Source: Agathobaculum sp. Marseille-P7918
GTDB lineage: Bacteria; Bacillota; Clostridia; Oscillospirales; Butyricicoccaceae
DNA length: 64,000 nucleotides
Direction: 5' to 3'
NCBI RefSeq assembly: GCF_900625105.1
Contig: NZ_UYYD01000002.1
Coordinates: 1 to 64,000, forward strand
Both the position numbers and the translations under genes were made by a program. Below are positions 42,391 through 51,724 of the stretch, piece by piece (position 1 is the first letter of the stretch; each line of letters begins with the position of its first letter). Under the pieces are notes generated by a model. The model made no database searches and had not been told where the DNA came from. It saw only the letters and a program-made list of their open reading frames with translations.

Positions 42391-42464
42391 AGCCGAATTG
42401 TGTAAAGGTAGCACGACAGACTCTGACTCTGTTTGTGAGGGTTCGAATCCTTCTTCGGCTGCCA
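42391..42464 (+). tRNA. tRNA-Gln (CTG)
   Basis: Acceptor stem AGCCGAA/TTCGGCT, anticodon loop CTCTGAC with anticodon CTG, T-loop TTCGAAT, discriminator G and encoded CCA. All stems pair. Confidence 0.95.
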
Positions 42465-42468
42465 CCTG

Positions 42469-42502
42469 AAAAGCAGCTTTTCTGATGAAAAGCTGCTTTT
42501 TT
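42469..42502 (+). terminator. Terminator of tRNA-Gln
   Basis: AAAAGCAGCTTTTC-TGAT-GAAAAGCTGC then six T. Behind it, a second small terminator-like hairpin (CCGCTC-GCAT-GGGCGG, six T) stands at 42662-42683. Nothing else is recognised before the promoter at 42727. Confidence 0.88.
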
Positions 42503-42726
42503 CATAACTTTTTGCAGCTTTCAGAATTTCCAGATTTTTGATGTCTGTCAAATGGTTTTTGGAATCCGTTTTTGAAACGGTCAACGGCCCAATCTTTGCC
42601 CAAACGTTTTGACATCATCTTTCTGCACGTTATATAAAAACCCGTCTATGTGATTGGCTTTCCGCTCGCATGGGCGGTTTTTTGCTTTTAAACCACAGAC
42701 AAACCCGATATTCCGAAAAGAGAATA

Positions 42727-42756
42727 TCGACATATCCGCTGCGAGCATGTTATAGT
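42727..42756 (+). promoter_or_regulatory. Promoter of the LytTR two-component operon
   Basis: TCGACA (42727-42732), 18-bp spacer, TATAGT (42751-42756). A CCAAAA/TTTTGG dyad lies between promoter and ribosome site. Confidence 0.55.
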
Positions 42757-42799
42757 AGACCCAAAATATAGAAACCGTTTTGGGGAGGAATAAAGTTTT

Positions 42800-43507
42800 A
42801 TGCGCGTGATTATCTGTGATGACGACAAACTGTTTTTACAGCAGTTCCATCGTACTTTGGAACAGGCATTCGATCAATATAAGCAGGCGGCAGAAATTAT
42901 TTGCGTTGCATCAGGCGCAGCCTTATTCCTTGCATTAGGCCAGCAATCAGCTGATGTTATTTTTCTTGATATTGAGATGCCAGATGAAGATGGCTTTTCT
43001 GTTGCAAAACGGCTGTCAAAATCAGAACACAAACCACTGTTGGTTTTCACGACCAATATTGAAACGCTGGTGTTTCAATCATTTGTGCATGAGCCAATAT
43101 GGTATCTGCTGAAAAGCAACATGGACCAGCTTCCTGCAGTTATTCATAAAATCATCGAAAAATTTGAGCAAACCAAAAAATATATTAAAATTACAATCTC
43201 TAATACACAGCATCGCATCCCGTTATCTGAAATTCTATATTTTGAAAGCAAGGACCACTACATTATCCTGCATACAAAAGACTTGACATATCGCTTTCGC
43301 GGAAAGTTGAACGATGTAGAAAAGCAAGCAGATCATAAACTTTTTGCGCGCTGCCATGCCAGCTATCTTGTAAACCTGCAATATGTCAAAGCACTTGGCA
43401 AAGGGAAAATCGTATTGAGCGACAACAGCAGCATTCCGATCAGCAGAAACAAATTAGAAGGAACGCAGGAGGCCTTTATGAATTACAAAGGGAGTTTGAG
43501 GATATGA
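42800..43507 (+). CDS. LytTR-type response regulator (AgrA-like)
   Basis: Response regulator of 235 residues. The receiver domain has phospho-acceptor Asp in VIFLDIEMPDEDG, acidic IICDDDK and Lys in WYLLKSN. The C-terminal LytTR DNA-binding domain has KITISNTQHRIPLSEILYFESKDHYIILHT and FARCHASYLVNLQYV. It overlaps the kinase gene by four bases (ATGA). Base composition is lower in GC than the neighbourhood. No agrB/agrD genes are visible, so the signal is unknown. Confidence 0.9.
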   Translation: MRVIICDDDKLFLQQFHRTLEQAFDQYKQAAEIICVASGAALFLALGQQSADVIFLDIEMPDEDGFSVAKRLSKSEHKPLLVFTTNIETLVFQSFVHEPIWYLLKSNMDQLPAVIHKIIEKFEQTKKYIKITISNTQHRIPLSEILYFESKDHYIILHTKDLTYRFRGKLNDVEKQADHKLFARCHASYLVNLQYVKALGKGKIVLSDNSSIPISRNKLEGTQEAFMNYKGSLRI

Positions 43508-44811
43508 ATTTTCTGTTTGAAACTGCCGTCAACACATTGGAAGCATTCCTGATTCTCGAATTTTTAACGCAGTATTTCGGTTTCCGTTTCCAAGCTTCTC
43601 TTCGATACATAGGGTTTTGCGTGTTTTGGATGGTATCGACCGTTTCAATCACCGTCTTTTCATGGAATGAATCTTTTGAGATTCTTTCCAGCCTGATGCA
43701 AGTTTTCATCAACATCGCTTTTTGTATACTGCTTTTGAAGGGAAATCCCGGTACAAAGATATTCATCTCCGCCTTTACCATGGTGGGTATTGTTCTGCTG
43801 AGCAGTTTTACTGCTTTTTTTATAGGACATATCACACAAGATGGAATAGGCGAAATATATACCCAGTTTACTCTTGTGCGGATCACCGCGATTGTCATGT
43901 CGAAAGTGTTATTTTTCCAAATCACACGAATCATTCTCAAAATCAGAACAGACACAAATTTGCTCAAACTGGAATTCATTCCCTTGATCGTGATTCCTAT
44001 TCTTTCGATCTGCACCGTTTCGATTTTAACGAATGTTGCTCTTGGATATCCGGGCGCACAACAGAGGATTTTTTACGCCATATGCCTCATCCTCACACTA
44101 AGTCTTTTAACATATTATTTATTTTTCCGGCTTAGCCGAAACAGCCAGCTGAAACAGGATTACGAGCTTCTGAATTTGCAGTACGATTGTGCCAAACAAA
44201 ACGCAGAGGATATCCGACGGATGTACGAAAACATCCGAGCACTGCGGCACGATATGAAAAACCATTTGCTTTGCATCGCAAATTTACTGCAAGCTGATGC
44301 AGCAAACCATCAACAAGCACAAAACTATATTCAGAACTTACTGAATCAGCAGGAAAGTTCGCAAAAGAACATTATTTTTTCTGAGAATAACGCATTAGAC
44401 GCGATTCTCAACACCAAGCAAACAAGTGCGCATCAATACGGTATTCGATTTGATGCAATCATCGTCGATTCACTACAATTTATGTGTGCCGATGATATTT
44501 GCGTATTGTTCGGCAATCTACTTGATAATGCGATCTCGGCAGCCGCACAGACGGAGACCAAGCAAATCAGCCTGCATATTCAGCCGCAAGACACCTATGT
44601 TTCTATTGTTTTGACCAACAGTATCCCAAAGGAGGTTCTTGCGGAGAATCCCGCTTTAAAAACAACAAAGGCTCAGACAGATGGACACGGTTATGGCATC
44701 AAAAACATCCGAAAGGTTGTGCAGAAATACCATGGTCTCATTCGCTTTTACGAAGAAAACGGGACATTTGTCAGCGATATTCTGCTGCTGACAACCCCGA
44801 TTTTAGAGTAA
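43504..44811 (+). CDS. GHKL-type sensor histidine kinase (AgrC-like)
   Basis: Kinase of 435 residues. Six or seven N-terminal membrane helices to about residue 205 serve as sensor. A dimerisation helix with LRHDMKNHLLCIANLL (phospho-His in RHD) follows, then a GHKL ATPase (ADDICVLFGNLLDNAISAA; HGYGIKNIRKVVQKYHG). It is the partner of the LytTR regulator upstream. Such pairs usually control peptide-signalled genes; the secreted CuAO-domain protein 270 bp downstream is a possible target. Confidence 0.9.
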   Translation: MNFLFETAVNTLEAFLILEFLTQYFGFRFQASLRYIGFCVFWMVSTVSITVFSWNESFEILSSLMQVFINIAFCILLLKGNPGTKIFISAFTMVGIVLLSSFTAFFIGHITQDGIGEIYTQFTLVRITAIVMSKVLFFQITRIILKIRTDTNLLKLEFIPLIVIPILSICTVSILTNVALGYPGAQQRIFYAICLILTLSLLTYYLFFRLSRNSQLKQDYELLNLQYDCAKQNAEDIRRMYENIRALRHDMKNHLLCIANLLQADAANHQQAQNYIQNLLNQQESSQKNIIFSENNALDAILNTKQTSAHQYGIRFDAIIVDSLQFMCADDICVLFGNLLDNAISAAAQTETKQISLHIQPQDTYVSIVLTNSIPKEVLAENPALKTTKAQTDGHGYGIKNIRKVVQKYHGLIRFYEENGTFVSDILLLTTPILE

Positions 44812-45081
44812 AGCAATATGGTGTATCAAAAAAATATCCGGACAAATATCCCGATCGGAAGCAGTTACTAATTTCGTCTAAAATCCTGCTATTTTCGTCA
44901 ACCCTCTTGCGTCCAACAGAAAAAGCGGTTATGCTACAGACATCCAATTGTGACACGAAATAATGGCGGTCAACCTCTGCATCCGTTTGGAACCTGCACA
45001 ACGTCAAACAGCGGTTCCGGAATTTCTGACAACACTGTAAAGGGGTATTACACCTGCCAAAAGCAAAGGAGTGATAACCAT

Positions 45082-46050
45082 ATGAAACTGTTCAAGCGAA
45101 TCTTATGTGGAACACTGGCTGCACTGACAGTGGCGGCATCCGTACCGTTGGCAAGCGCTGCGGACGAAACCGCAAAGCTGTATCCTCTGACACTTCATGT
45201 GGACGGGCTTCGCGTATACGCATTGAACGAACAGCAGCAGGAAGTGCCGACGATCCTGTATCAAGGCAGTTTCTATCTGCCTGTCCGGACAGCCGGAGAA
45301 TGGCTTGGAAAAAACGTCAGCTGGGACGGCACAACGCAAACCGTTTCGCTCTCCGGCTCAGTCGAGCCGTCATTCCATACGGCGCTCCCCTCTGCGCCAT
45401 CCTTCTCCTATTCCTACGGGGAGTCTATCTCCATTCAGCCGCGTCCGGATATGACGATCCTGCTGGACAGTCAGCCGCAGACCTTCTATACGGCATCAGG
45501 CACTCAAATTTATCCGCTGCTGTACCGCGGAACCACCTATCTGCCGCTGCGCAGCGTTGCTTCGCTGATTGGCATGCAGCCCGCATGGCGCAATGCGACC
45601 GCACAGGACGCACCCTTGATTTCTCTGTACACACCAATGACGGAAGCGCAGTCCACCGCCTGCCTGCAATACCTGGCCGCTGTCAGCGAACAGGCCAAAG
45701 CCTATTCGGATGCTGCCGCCGGTTTGATGGCCGAAAAGGACAACAAAACTGCGCTGAAAGCACAGCTTGACGAAATGCAGCACATCTTGGAGCAAGTTTC
45801 GGCAATGCCGATACCGGATGTGCCGTATCTGCAGCACTCGGGCAAAACCATAACCGACGCTGTGGCAGCGGATCGTGCCCTGCTGACCGATGCTGCGGCA
45901 AAACTGCAAACGCAGACGGCAGAAGAACTGTTCCTGCTGGAACACGGGCAGGCGGTCGGCGTGCTGATGCAGGCCGCAACCCAAAGTAATCTTTCCACCG
46001 CGGCAACTGCCCTGTTGAATGATTATCAGCGCGTAGGATTGCAAACTTGA
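45082..46050 (+). CDS. Secreted protein with copper-amine-oxidase-type N-domains
   Basis: Exported protein of 322 residues. It has a signal peptide (MKLFKRILCGTLAALTVAASVPLASA). Two short Cu_amine_oxidN1-type modules follow: ILYQGSFYLPVRTAGEWLGKNVSWDGTTQTVSL and LLYRGTTYLPLRSVASLIGMQPAWRNATAQ. The rest is helical and Ala/Gln-rich (about 195-322). These modules are structural, not catalytic, and act in cell-surface proteins. ATG at 45082 has AAAGGAG. The 270 bp before it contain no clear promoter. Confidence 0.82.
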   Translation: MKLFKRILCGTLAALTVAASVPLASAADETAKLYPLTLHVDGLRVYALNEQQQEVPTILYQGSFYLPVRTAGEWLGKNVSWDGTTQTVSLSGSVEPSFHTALPSAPSFSYSYGESISIQPRPDMTILLDSQPQTFYTASGTQIYPLLYRGTTYLPLRSVASLIGMQPAWRNATAQDAPLISLYTPMTEAQSTACLQYLAAVSEQAKAYSDAAAGLMAEKDNKTALKAQLDEMQHILEQVSAMPIPDVPYLQHSGKTITDAVAADRALLTDAAAKLQTQTAEELFLLEHGQAVGVLMQAATQSNLSTAATALLNDYQRVGLQT

Positions 46051-46093
46051 ACAGTAGGAGGGATTCCTGATTACGGGATCCCTCCTGTCTTTT
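46051..46093 (+). terminator. Terminator after the CuAO-domain protein
   Basis: ACAG-TAGGAGGGATTCC, loop, GGGATCCCTCCTGT then TTTTT. Confidence 0.85.
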
Positions 46094-46254
46094 TATCACA
46101 CGGCCATCCGCCCCGTCGGCCTTTCGGGCGGCAGCGATGGTTTGACGGCCTCAACAGCCGCATTTCTGATGCGATCCGTGTTCATTACGCCGATTTGCTT
46201 TGCATTGGGCTTTGTCATTTCGTTTGCGCGCTGCATATCCACCGCTGACCCCTG

Positions 46255-46300
46255 CCCGCGCGGCTGCCCATTGGCAGGCGCGCGGGTTTTATGCTACAAT
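46255..46300 (+). promoter_or_regulatory. Response regulator promoter overlapping a terminator-like hairpin
   Basis: TTGGCA (46271-46276), 18-bp spacer, TACAAT (46295-46300). The -35 box lies in the right arm of a GC-rich hairpin (46255-46286, 13 of 14 pairs, then TTTT). Confidence 0.55.
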
Positions 46301-46319
46301 AGGGCGAAGAGGTGATCCC

Positions 46320-46991
46320 ATGAGCCACATTCTGATCGTCGAGGACGACGCAACGCTCGGCCGCGGGCTGGTGCTTGCGCTGTCGGACGGGGCGCACACT
46401 TGCACGCTTGCGAAAAACTGCGCGCAGGCGCGGCAGGCGCTGCAAGAGACGCCCTTTTCGCTGGCATTGTTTGACGTCAACCTGCCGGATGGTTCCGGGC
46501 TGGCGCTGCTGGAAGAGACGCGCGCGGCGGGCGGCCCGCCGGTCATCCTGCTGACCGCGAACGACCTCGAGACCGATATCGTCACCGGCCTGACGCTGGG
46601 CGCGGACGACTATATCACCAAGCCCTTTTCACTCGCCGTGCTGCGCGCCCGGGTCGAGGCCGCGCTGCGCCGCACCGCGCCCGTCAAAGCGCCCGCCGTA
46701 TTCCGGCAGGACGGCTTTGTCTTTGATTTTGACGCGCTCTCCTTTTCCGCGGACGGGCGCGCCGTGCAGCTGTCCCAGACCGAGCAGCGGCTGCTGCGCC
46801 TGCTCACCGAAAACCGCGGCCACACCGTGCCGCGCGACACGCTGATCGACCGCATCTGGACGGACGGCGCGGCATATGTGGACGAAAACGCACTCTCGGT
46901 CACGGTTGGGCGGCTGCGCCGCAAACTGGGCGCGGACGCACCCATCCAAACCGTGTACGGTGTGGGTTACGGCTGGGCGGTGCATCCATGA
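46320..46991 (+). CDS. OmpR-type response regulator
   Basis: Response regulator of 223 residues. Receiver has phospho-Asp in LALFDVNLPDGSG, Thr in ILLTAND and Lys in ITKPFSL. The C-terminal winged helix reads QLSQTEQRLLRLLTENRGHTVPRDTLIDRIW...LSVTVGRLRRKLG. AGAGG precedes the ATG. It overlaps the kinase by four bases. With the ABC exporter behind it, it resembles BceRS/VraRS-like peptide-antibiotic sensing loci. Confidence 0.93.
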   Translation: MSHILIVEDDATLGRGLVLALSDGAHTCTLAKNCAQARQALQETPFSLALFDVNLPDGSGLALLEETRAAGGPPVILLTANDLETDIVTGLTLGADDYITKPFSLAVLRARVEAALRRTAPVKAPAVFRQDGFVFDFDALSFSADGRAVQLSQTEQRLLRLLTENRGHTVPRDTLIDRIWTDGAAYVDENALSVTVGRLRRKLGADAPIQTVYGVGYGWAVHP

Positions 46992-47899
46992 CGCCGTGGA
47001 TTATCGCGGCCTGCGCCGTGCTGCTGGCGGCCGCCGTCATCGCATACGACCGGTATCGGGTGCGCCGCACGATGGATACGCTCGACCGCATGCTGGACGA
47101 GGCAATCCGCGGTACGTTCACCGCGACGCACTTTGACGAGAGCCGCCTGTCCGCGGTCGAGGTCAAAATGCAGCGCTATCTGCAAGCTAGCGGCACTTCC
47201 AAAGCGCAGCTGGAGGAGCAAAAGGCGCGCGTGCAGGGACTGATTGCGGACGTATCGCACCAGACCAAAACGCCGATCTCGAATATTCTGCTTTATGCCG
47301 AGCTGCTGGGCGACAAGCCGCTGCCCGACGACTGCCGCGACTGCGTGCAGGCGCTGTCCGCGCAGGCGCAAAAGCTGCGCTTTCTGATCGAGTCGCTGGT
47401 CAAGGCCGGACGGCTGGAAACCGGCGTAATCGCCGTCCACCCCAAGCCGGACCGCGTCGGCTCGCTCGTCGCGGACGCGCTGCGCGAAGCCACGCCCAAG
47501 GCGGCGGCAAAAGGCATCACATTATCCGGCACGCCTGCGAATGAAATCGCATGCTTTGACCGAAAGTGGACGCTGGAGGCGCTGGGCAATCTGCTCGACA
47601 ACGCCATCAAATATACGCCCACGGGCGGGTCGGTGACCGTGTCGGTCGTGCCGTACGAGCTGTTCTGCCGCATCGACGTGGCCGACACCGGCATCGGCCT
47701 GACCGAAGAGGAAACCAGCCGCGTGTTTGCCCGCTTTTACCGCGCGCCCGCCGCGCAGAACGCGCCCGGCGTCGGTCTAGGGCTGTACCTTGCGCGCGAG
47801 ATCGCCGCGGAAAACGGCGGATACATCAAGGTATCCTCGCGTCCGGGCGCGGGCAGCACGTTTTCGCTGTTCCTGCCGCGCGGGGACGGCCAAATGTGA
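46988..47899 (+). CDS. Sensor histidine kinase
   Basis: Kinase of 303 residues with one N-terminal membrane helix (PWIIAACAVLLAAAVIAYDRY) and almost no extracellular part. The H-box is ADVSHQTKTPISNI and the ATPase has LLDNAIKYT, VADTGIGL and GVGLGLYLAREI. Lack of a sensor domain suggests that it reads the state of the ABC transporter or membrane, as intramembrane-sensing kinases do. Confidence 0.9.
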   Translation: MTPWIIAACAVLLAAAVIAYDRYRVRRTMDTLDRMLDEAIRGTFTATHFDESRLSAVEVKMQRYLQASGTSKAQLEEQKARVQGLIADVSHQTKTPISNILLYAELLGDKPLPDDCRDCVQALSAQAQKLRFLIESLVKAGRLETGVIAVHPKPDRVGSLVADALREATPKAAAKGITLSGTPANEIACFDRKWTLEALGNLLDNAIKYTPTGGSVTVSVVPYELFCRIDVADTGIGLTEEETSRVFARFYRAPAAQNAPGVGLGLYLAREIAAENGGYIKVSSRPGAGSTFSLFLPRGDGQM

Positions 47900-47947
47900 C
47901 AAAACCGTTAGATTTTGGAAAGGCTCTGGACAGATTGTTGTGGTATC

Positions 47948-47989
47948 GTCTGTATTGTACCGGAATACCGGCGCAATACAGACTTTTTT
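47948..47989 (+). terminator. Strong terminator between kinase and ABC ATPase
   Basis: GTCTGTATTG ... CAATACAGAC with an inner CCGG/CCGG stem, followed by six T. Only 11 bases separate it from the first ABC ATPase ATG, so ABC transcription must read through or be attenuated here. Confidence 0.85.
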
Positions 47990-48006
47990 CAGGAAGGAAC
48001 ATGGTT

Positions 48007-48675
48007 ATGACGGTTTTACAGACGCAGGACCTGCGCAAGATATACGGCGCGGGCGACACCGCGGTGCACGCGCTCGACGGCGTGGACCTGACGGTGGAAA
48101 GCGGCGAATTTGTCGCGGTGGTCGGCACGTCCGGCTCGGGCAAATCCACCCTGCTGCACATGCTCGGCGGGCTGGACCGCCCGACAAGCGGCAAGGTATT
48201 CGTGGACGGCAGCGACATCTTTGCGCTGAAGGACGACGCGCTGACCATCTTCCGCCGCCGCAAGATCGGCTTTGTGTTTCAGGCCTACAATCTGGTGCCG
48301 GTGCTCAGCGTATACGAGAATATCGTGCTGCCGATCGAACTGGACGGCGGCGCGATCGACCGCGCCTATGTGGACGAGATCATCCGCACGCTCGGGCTGG
48401 AAAGCAAGCTGTCTAGCCTGCCGAGTCAGCTCTCCGGCGGCCAGCAGCAGCGCGTGGCGATCGCCCGCGCGCTGGCGACCAAGCCCGCGATCGTGCTGGC
48501 CGACGAGCCGACCGGCAACCTCGACAGCCGCACGAGTCAGGACGTGCTCGCGCTCCTCAAGGTGACGGGCGAGAAATTTGGCCAGACCATTGTCATGATT
48601 ACCCACAACGAGGAGATCGCTCAGCTCGCGCACCGCATCGTCCGCATTGAGGACGGCAGGATCGTCCATTCGTAA
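48007..48675 (+). CDS. ABC transporter ATPase (MacB/LolD type)
   Basis: ATPase of 222 residues. Walker [17 protein letters not shown]-loop VFQAYNLVP, signature [16 protein letters not shown], Walker [12 protein letters not shown] and H-switch MITHNEE. It pairs with the FtsX-type permease 13 bp downstream. Two ATGs, 48001 and 48007, are possible; the second has the better distance from AGGAAGG. The role is probably export or release of antimicrobial peptides. Confidence 0.93.
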   Translation: MTVLQTQDLRKIYGAGDTAVHALDGVDLTVESGEFVAVVGTSGSGKSTLLHMLGGLDRPTSGKVFVDGSDIFALKDDALTIFRRRKIGFVFQAYNLVPVLSVYENIVLPIELDGGAIDRAYVDEIIRTLGLESKLSSLPSQLSGGQQQRVAIARALATKPAIVLADEPTGNLDSRTSQDVLALLKVTGEKFGQTIVMITHNEEIAQLAHRIVRIEDGRIVHS

Positions 48676-48688
48676 GGGGGTGCGCGAC

Positions 48689-51385
48689 ATGCTGAGTGTA
48701 CCCAACCGCAAATGCATCCGCCGCCTGTCCGACCGCAGCCTGAAGGCGGCCAAGACCCGCAACCTCATCGCGGTCATCGCCATCGCGCTGACGACCGTGC
48801 TGTTTACCTCGCTGTTCACCATCGGCGCGTCGATCAACTACTCCTTTCAGCAGCAGAACTTCCGGCAGGCGGGCGGCGACGCGCACGCCACCTTCAAAAA
48901 CCTGACCGAAAAGCAGCTGCTCGAGCTGGAGGACGACCCGCTGATCCAGGAACACGGCACGCGCCTGTTCGTCGGCATGACGGACAGCGAGCCGCCGTTC
49001 AACAAAAGCCATGTGGAGATCAGCTACATGGATGCGAACGACGCCAAGCACTATTTCATCCAGCCCGTGGAGGGCAGTCTGCCCCGCGAAGGAACGGACG
49101 AGGCCGCGACCGACACCCGCGTGCTGGCCCTGCTCGGCGTCGAGCCCAAGGTGGGCGCCAAATTTACCATCCCGGTCGGCATCGACGAAAACACCTGGGA
49201 TGCGCAATATGTCGAGCGCACTTTCACCCTGTCCGGCTGGTGGGAGTATGACAGCGCGATCGTCGCCTCCAACGTGATCCTGCCGCGTTCGGCGGCCGAA
49301 GCGCTGTGCGCGCTTTCCTCGGGCGCGCCTGACAGCCAGACGGGCAAGTGGCATCTGGACGTGATGTTCGACAGCGCGTTCCACATCCGCGAAAACGCGG
49401 AACAGGTGCTGGCAAACCACGGCTACCAGTGCGAGGACCCGACGGCGGAGGACTACATCGCCATCGGCGTCAACTGGGGTTATACCGCCGCGCAGATGGA
49501 CGCGGCAGCCGATCCCATGACCATCATTGCGCTCGCCGCCATGCTGCTGCTCATCATGTTCACCGGCTATCTCATCATCTATAACGTGTTCCAGATCTCG
49601 GTGACGAGCGACATCCGTTTTTACGGGCTGCTCAAAACCATCGGCACGACCGGCCGGCAGATCCGCCGCATGATCCGGCGGCAGGCTTACCTTCTATCGC
49701 TGTTCGGCATCCCGCTCGGCTGGGTCGTCGGCTTTCTGGTCGGCGTCAAGCTGACGCCGATCATCATGGAGCAGACGTCGTTCACCACGACCTATGTGTC
49801 GCTCAACCCGCTGATTTTTGTCGGCGCGGCGGTGTTTTCGCTGCTGACCGTGCGCATTTCCTGCCGCAAACCCGGCAAAATGGCGGCGCGCGTCTCGCCC
49901 GTCGAAGCCGTGCGCTATACCGATGCCAGCGTGCGCCCGCGCAAGGCAAGACACGGCAAGCAGGCCGCCCGTAAACCGTCGGGCGCGCGCCTGCCGCGCA
50001 TGGCGTGGGCCAACCTCGGCCGCAGCCGCGGCAAAACCACCATCACGGTCATCTCGCTCGCGCTTGCGGTCGTGCTGATGCAGATGACCTACACCTTCGC
50101 CATCGGCTTTGATATGGACAAATATCTGGCGGACAAATCAGCTGTCGATTTCATCGTGGGCGACGCGTCCTATTTCCAGACCGGCGCAAACTTCACCTCG
50201 ACCGACGAAGCCGTGCCCGAAAACGTCATCGCGGACATCGACGCCCAGGGCGGCATCACGGATTCCGGCCGCATCTATGGGCAGGTGTCCAGCGTGCAGG
50301 AATTCATCGCGGAAGACTGGTTCCGCCGGAACAACAGCACGTTTTACTCGGCGGAATCGCTGGACTGGCTGATTGCGCATACCGACCACGACCAGACCGG
50401 CCGGATGGCCGACCGCGCCCAGCTCTACGGCATGGAGGACTTCCCGCTGTCCAAGCTGACCGTACTGGACGGCGACCTGTCCGCCCTGTCCGACCCGACC
50501 GCCAATGCGGTCGCGGCGGTCTACACGACCGACGACTACGGCGACCCGGAAATGCAGTCCCACTGGGCCAAGGTAGGCGACACCGTGCACCTTCGCTATG
50601 TCGAAGCGTATGAATACTATTACGCAGACACGGGCGAGGTCATCCCGGCGGACCAGGTGGGCGCGGCCTATGACGGCGACCGCCCAGTCGCCTCGCGCGC
50701 CAAAAACTACCGCGACAAAGAATACACGGTCGCGGCGACTGTGCTGGTTCCCGGCTCGCTCGACTACCGCTTCTACGGCGCGGACCAGTTCGTCATGGGC
50801 GCGGAACAGTTCAAACAGGACACGCAGACCAGCTCTGTTATGACCTATGTGTTCGACACCGAGGACGCGGCGACCGGCAGCATGGAAGCCTTTCTGGCCA
50901 ACTATACGGAAAACGTCCAGCCGCTGTTCGACTACGAGAGCAAGGCGACCTATCAGGCGGAGTTTGACGGCTTCCGCTCCATGTTCCTGACGCTGGGCAG
51001 CGCACTCAGCCTGATCATCGGCCTGATCGGCGTGCTCAACTTCTTAAACGCCGTGCTGACCGGCATCCTCACGCGGCGGCATGAATTTGCCGTGCTGCAA
51101 GCCATCGGCATGACCGGGCGGCAGCTCAAACGCATGCTGATGCTCGAAGGGCTGTATTACGCGCTGCTCGCGCTCGGGGTCAGCCTCGCGCTGAGCGTGA
51201 CGCTCGGCCCGGTGATCGGCACGGGCTGTACGACCGTGTTCTGGTTTTTCTCCTACCGGTTTACGCTGCTGCCCTTTGCCCTGCTGCTGCCGGTGTTTGT
51301 TCTGCTGGGACTGGTCATCCCGCTCATCACCTGCCGCAGCGCCATGCGCCGCACGGTCGTCGAACGGCTGCGGACGGATGAATGA
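48689..51385 (+). CDS. ABC transporter permease (FtsX/MacB type)
   Basis: Permease of 898 residues with the two-module FtsX arrangement. An N-terminal helix (NLIAVIAIALTTVLFTSLFTIGA), a large extracellular part and three helices (about 290-430) including LKTIGTTGRQIRRMIRRQAYLLSLFGIPLGW form the first module. A second extracellular domain and three C-terminal helices (VLQAIGMTGRQLKRMLMLEGLYYALLALG...) form the other. This fits peptide-sensing or peptide-exporting transporters coupled to two-component systems. Confidence 0.9.
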   Translation: MLSVPNRKCIRRLSDRSLKAAKTRNLIAVIAIALTTVLFTSLFTIGASINYSFQQQNFRQAGGDAHATFKNLTEKQLLELEDDPLIQEHGTRLFVGMTDSEPPFNKSHVEISYMDANDAKHYFIQPVEGSLPREGTDEAATDTRVLALLGVEPKVGAKFTIPVGIDENTWDAQYVERTFTLSGWWEYDSAIVASNVILPRSAAEALCALSSGAPDSQTGKWHLDVMFDSAFHIRENAEQVLANHGYQCEDPTAEDYIAIGVNWGYTAAQMDAAADPMTIIALAAMLLLIMFTGYLIIYNVFQISVTSDIRFYGLLKTIGTTGRQIRRMIRRQAYLLSLFGIPLGWVVGFLVGVKLTPIIMEQTSFTTTYVSLNPLIFVGAAVFSLLTVRISCRKPGKMAARVSPVEAVRYTDASVRPRKARHGKQAARKPSGARLPRMAWANLGRSRGKTTITVISLALAVVLMQMTYTFAIGFDMDKYLADKSAVDFIVGDASYFQTGANFTSTDEAVPENVIADIDAQGGITDSGRIYGQVSSVQEFIAEDWFRRNNSTFYSAESLDWLIAHTDHDQTGRMADRAQLYGMEDFPLSKLTVLDGDLSALSDPTANAVAAVYTTDDYGDPEMQSHWAKVGDTVHLRYVEAYEYYYADTGEVIPADQVGAAYDGDRPVASRAKNYRDKEYTVAATVLVPGSLDYRFYGADQFVMGAEQFKQDTQTSSVMTYVFDTEDAATGSMEAFLANYTENVQPLFDYESKATYQAEFDGFRSMFLTLGSALSLIIGLIGVLNFLNAVLTGILTRRHEFAVLQAIGMTGRQLKRMLMLEGLYYALLALGVSLALSVTLGPVIGTGCTTVFWFFSYRFTLLPFALLLPVFVLLGLVIPLITCRSAMRRTVVERLRTDE

Positions 51386-51724
51386 CGCCTGCGCACCTCC
51401 CTTTTCCCGCAAAACCGCCTCAAAGCGCGGACCGGCCGGGGCCGGTCCGCGCTTTTCCGTATCCACGGCCGGATTTTTTCATCGTCCCCCCTGTTTTTCC
51501 CATCCGATGCCTCCCCCGCCGCTGCAGGCACAAATGCACACTTTCCCGTCCTTCTGTACAGCATTTAATGTGCAATCCGCCCCCGAAATGCACTTTTACT
51601 TTTCGCCACTTTCTGGTATAATAGATGAAAATAAATCATCTTTATCCACTGTTTCCGCTGTATGCGCAGCAGAAATCTGCCGCGGGGAAACGCATGGAAG
51701 TACAATCATAAATGGGGAACATAT
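51386..51724 (+). promoter_or_regulatory. Intergenic region with terminator and fabF promoter
   Basis: A terminator hairpin (GCGCGGACCGGCC-GGG-GCCGGTCCGCGC, then TTTT) stands at 51425-51458. A promoter TTTACT (51595-51600), 16-bp spacer, TATAAT (51617-51622) leads into a 100-base untranslated leader. Nothing else is recognised. Confidence 0.7.
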
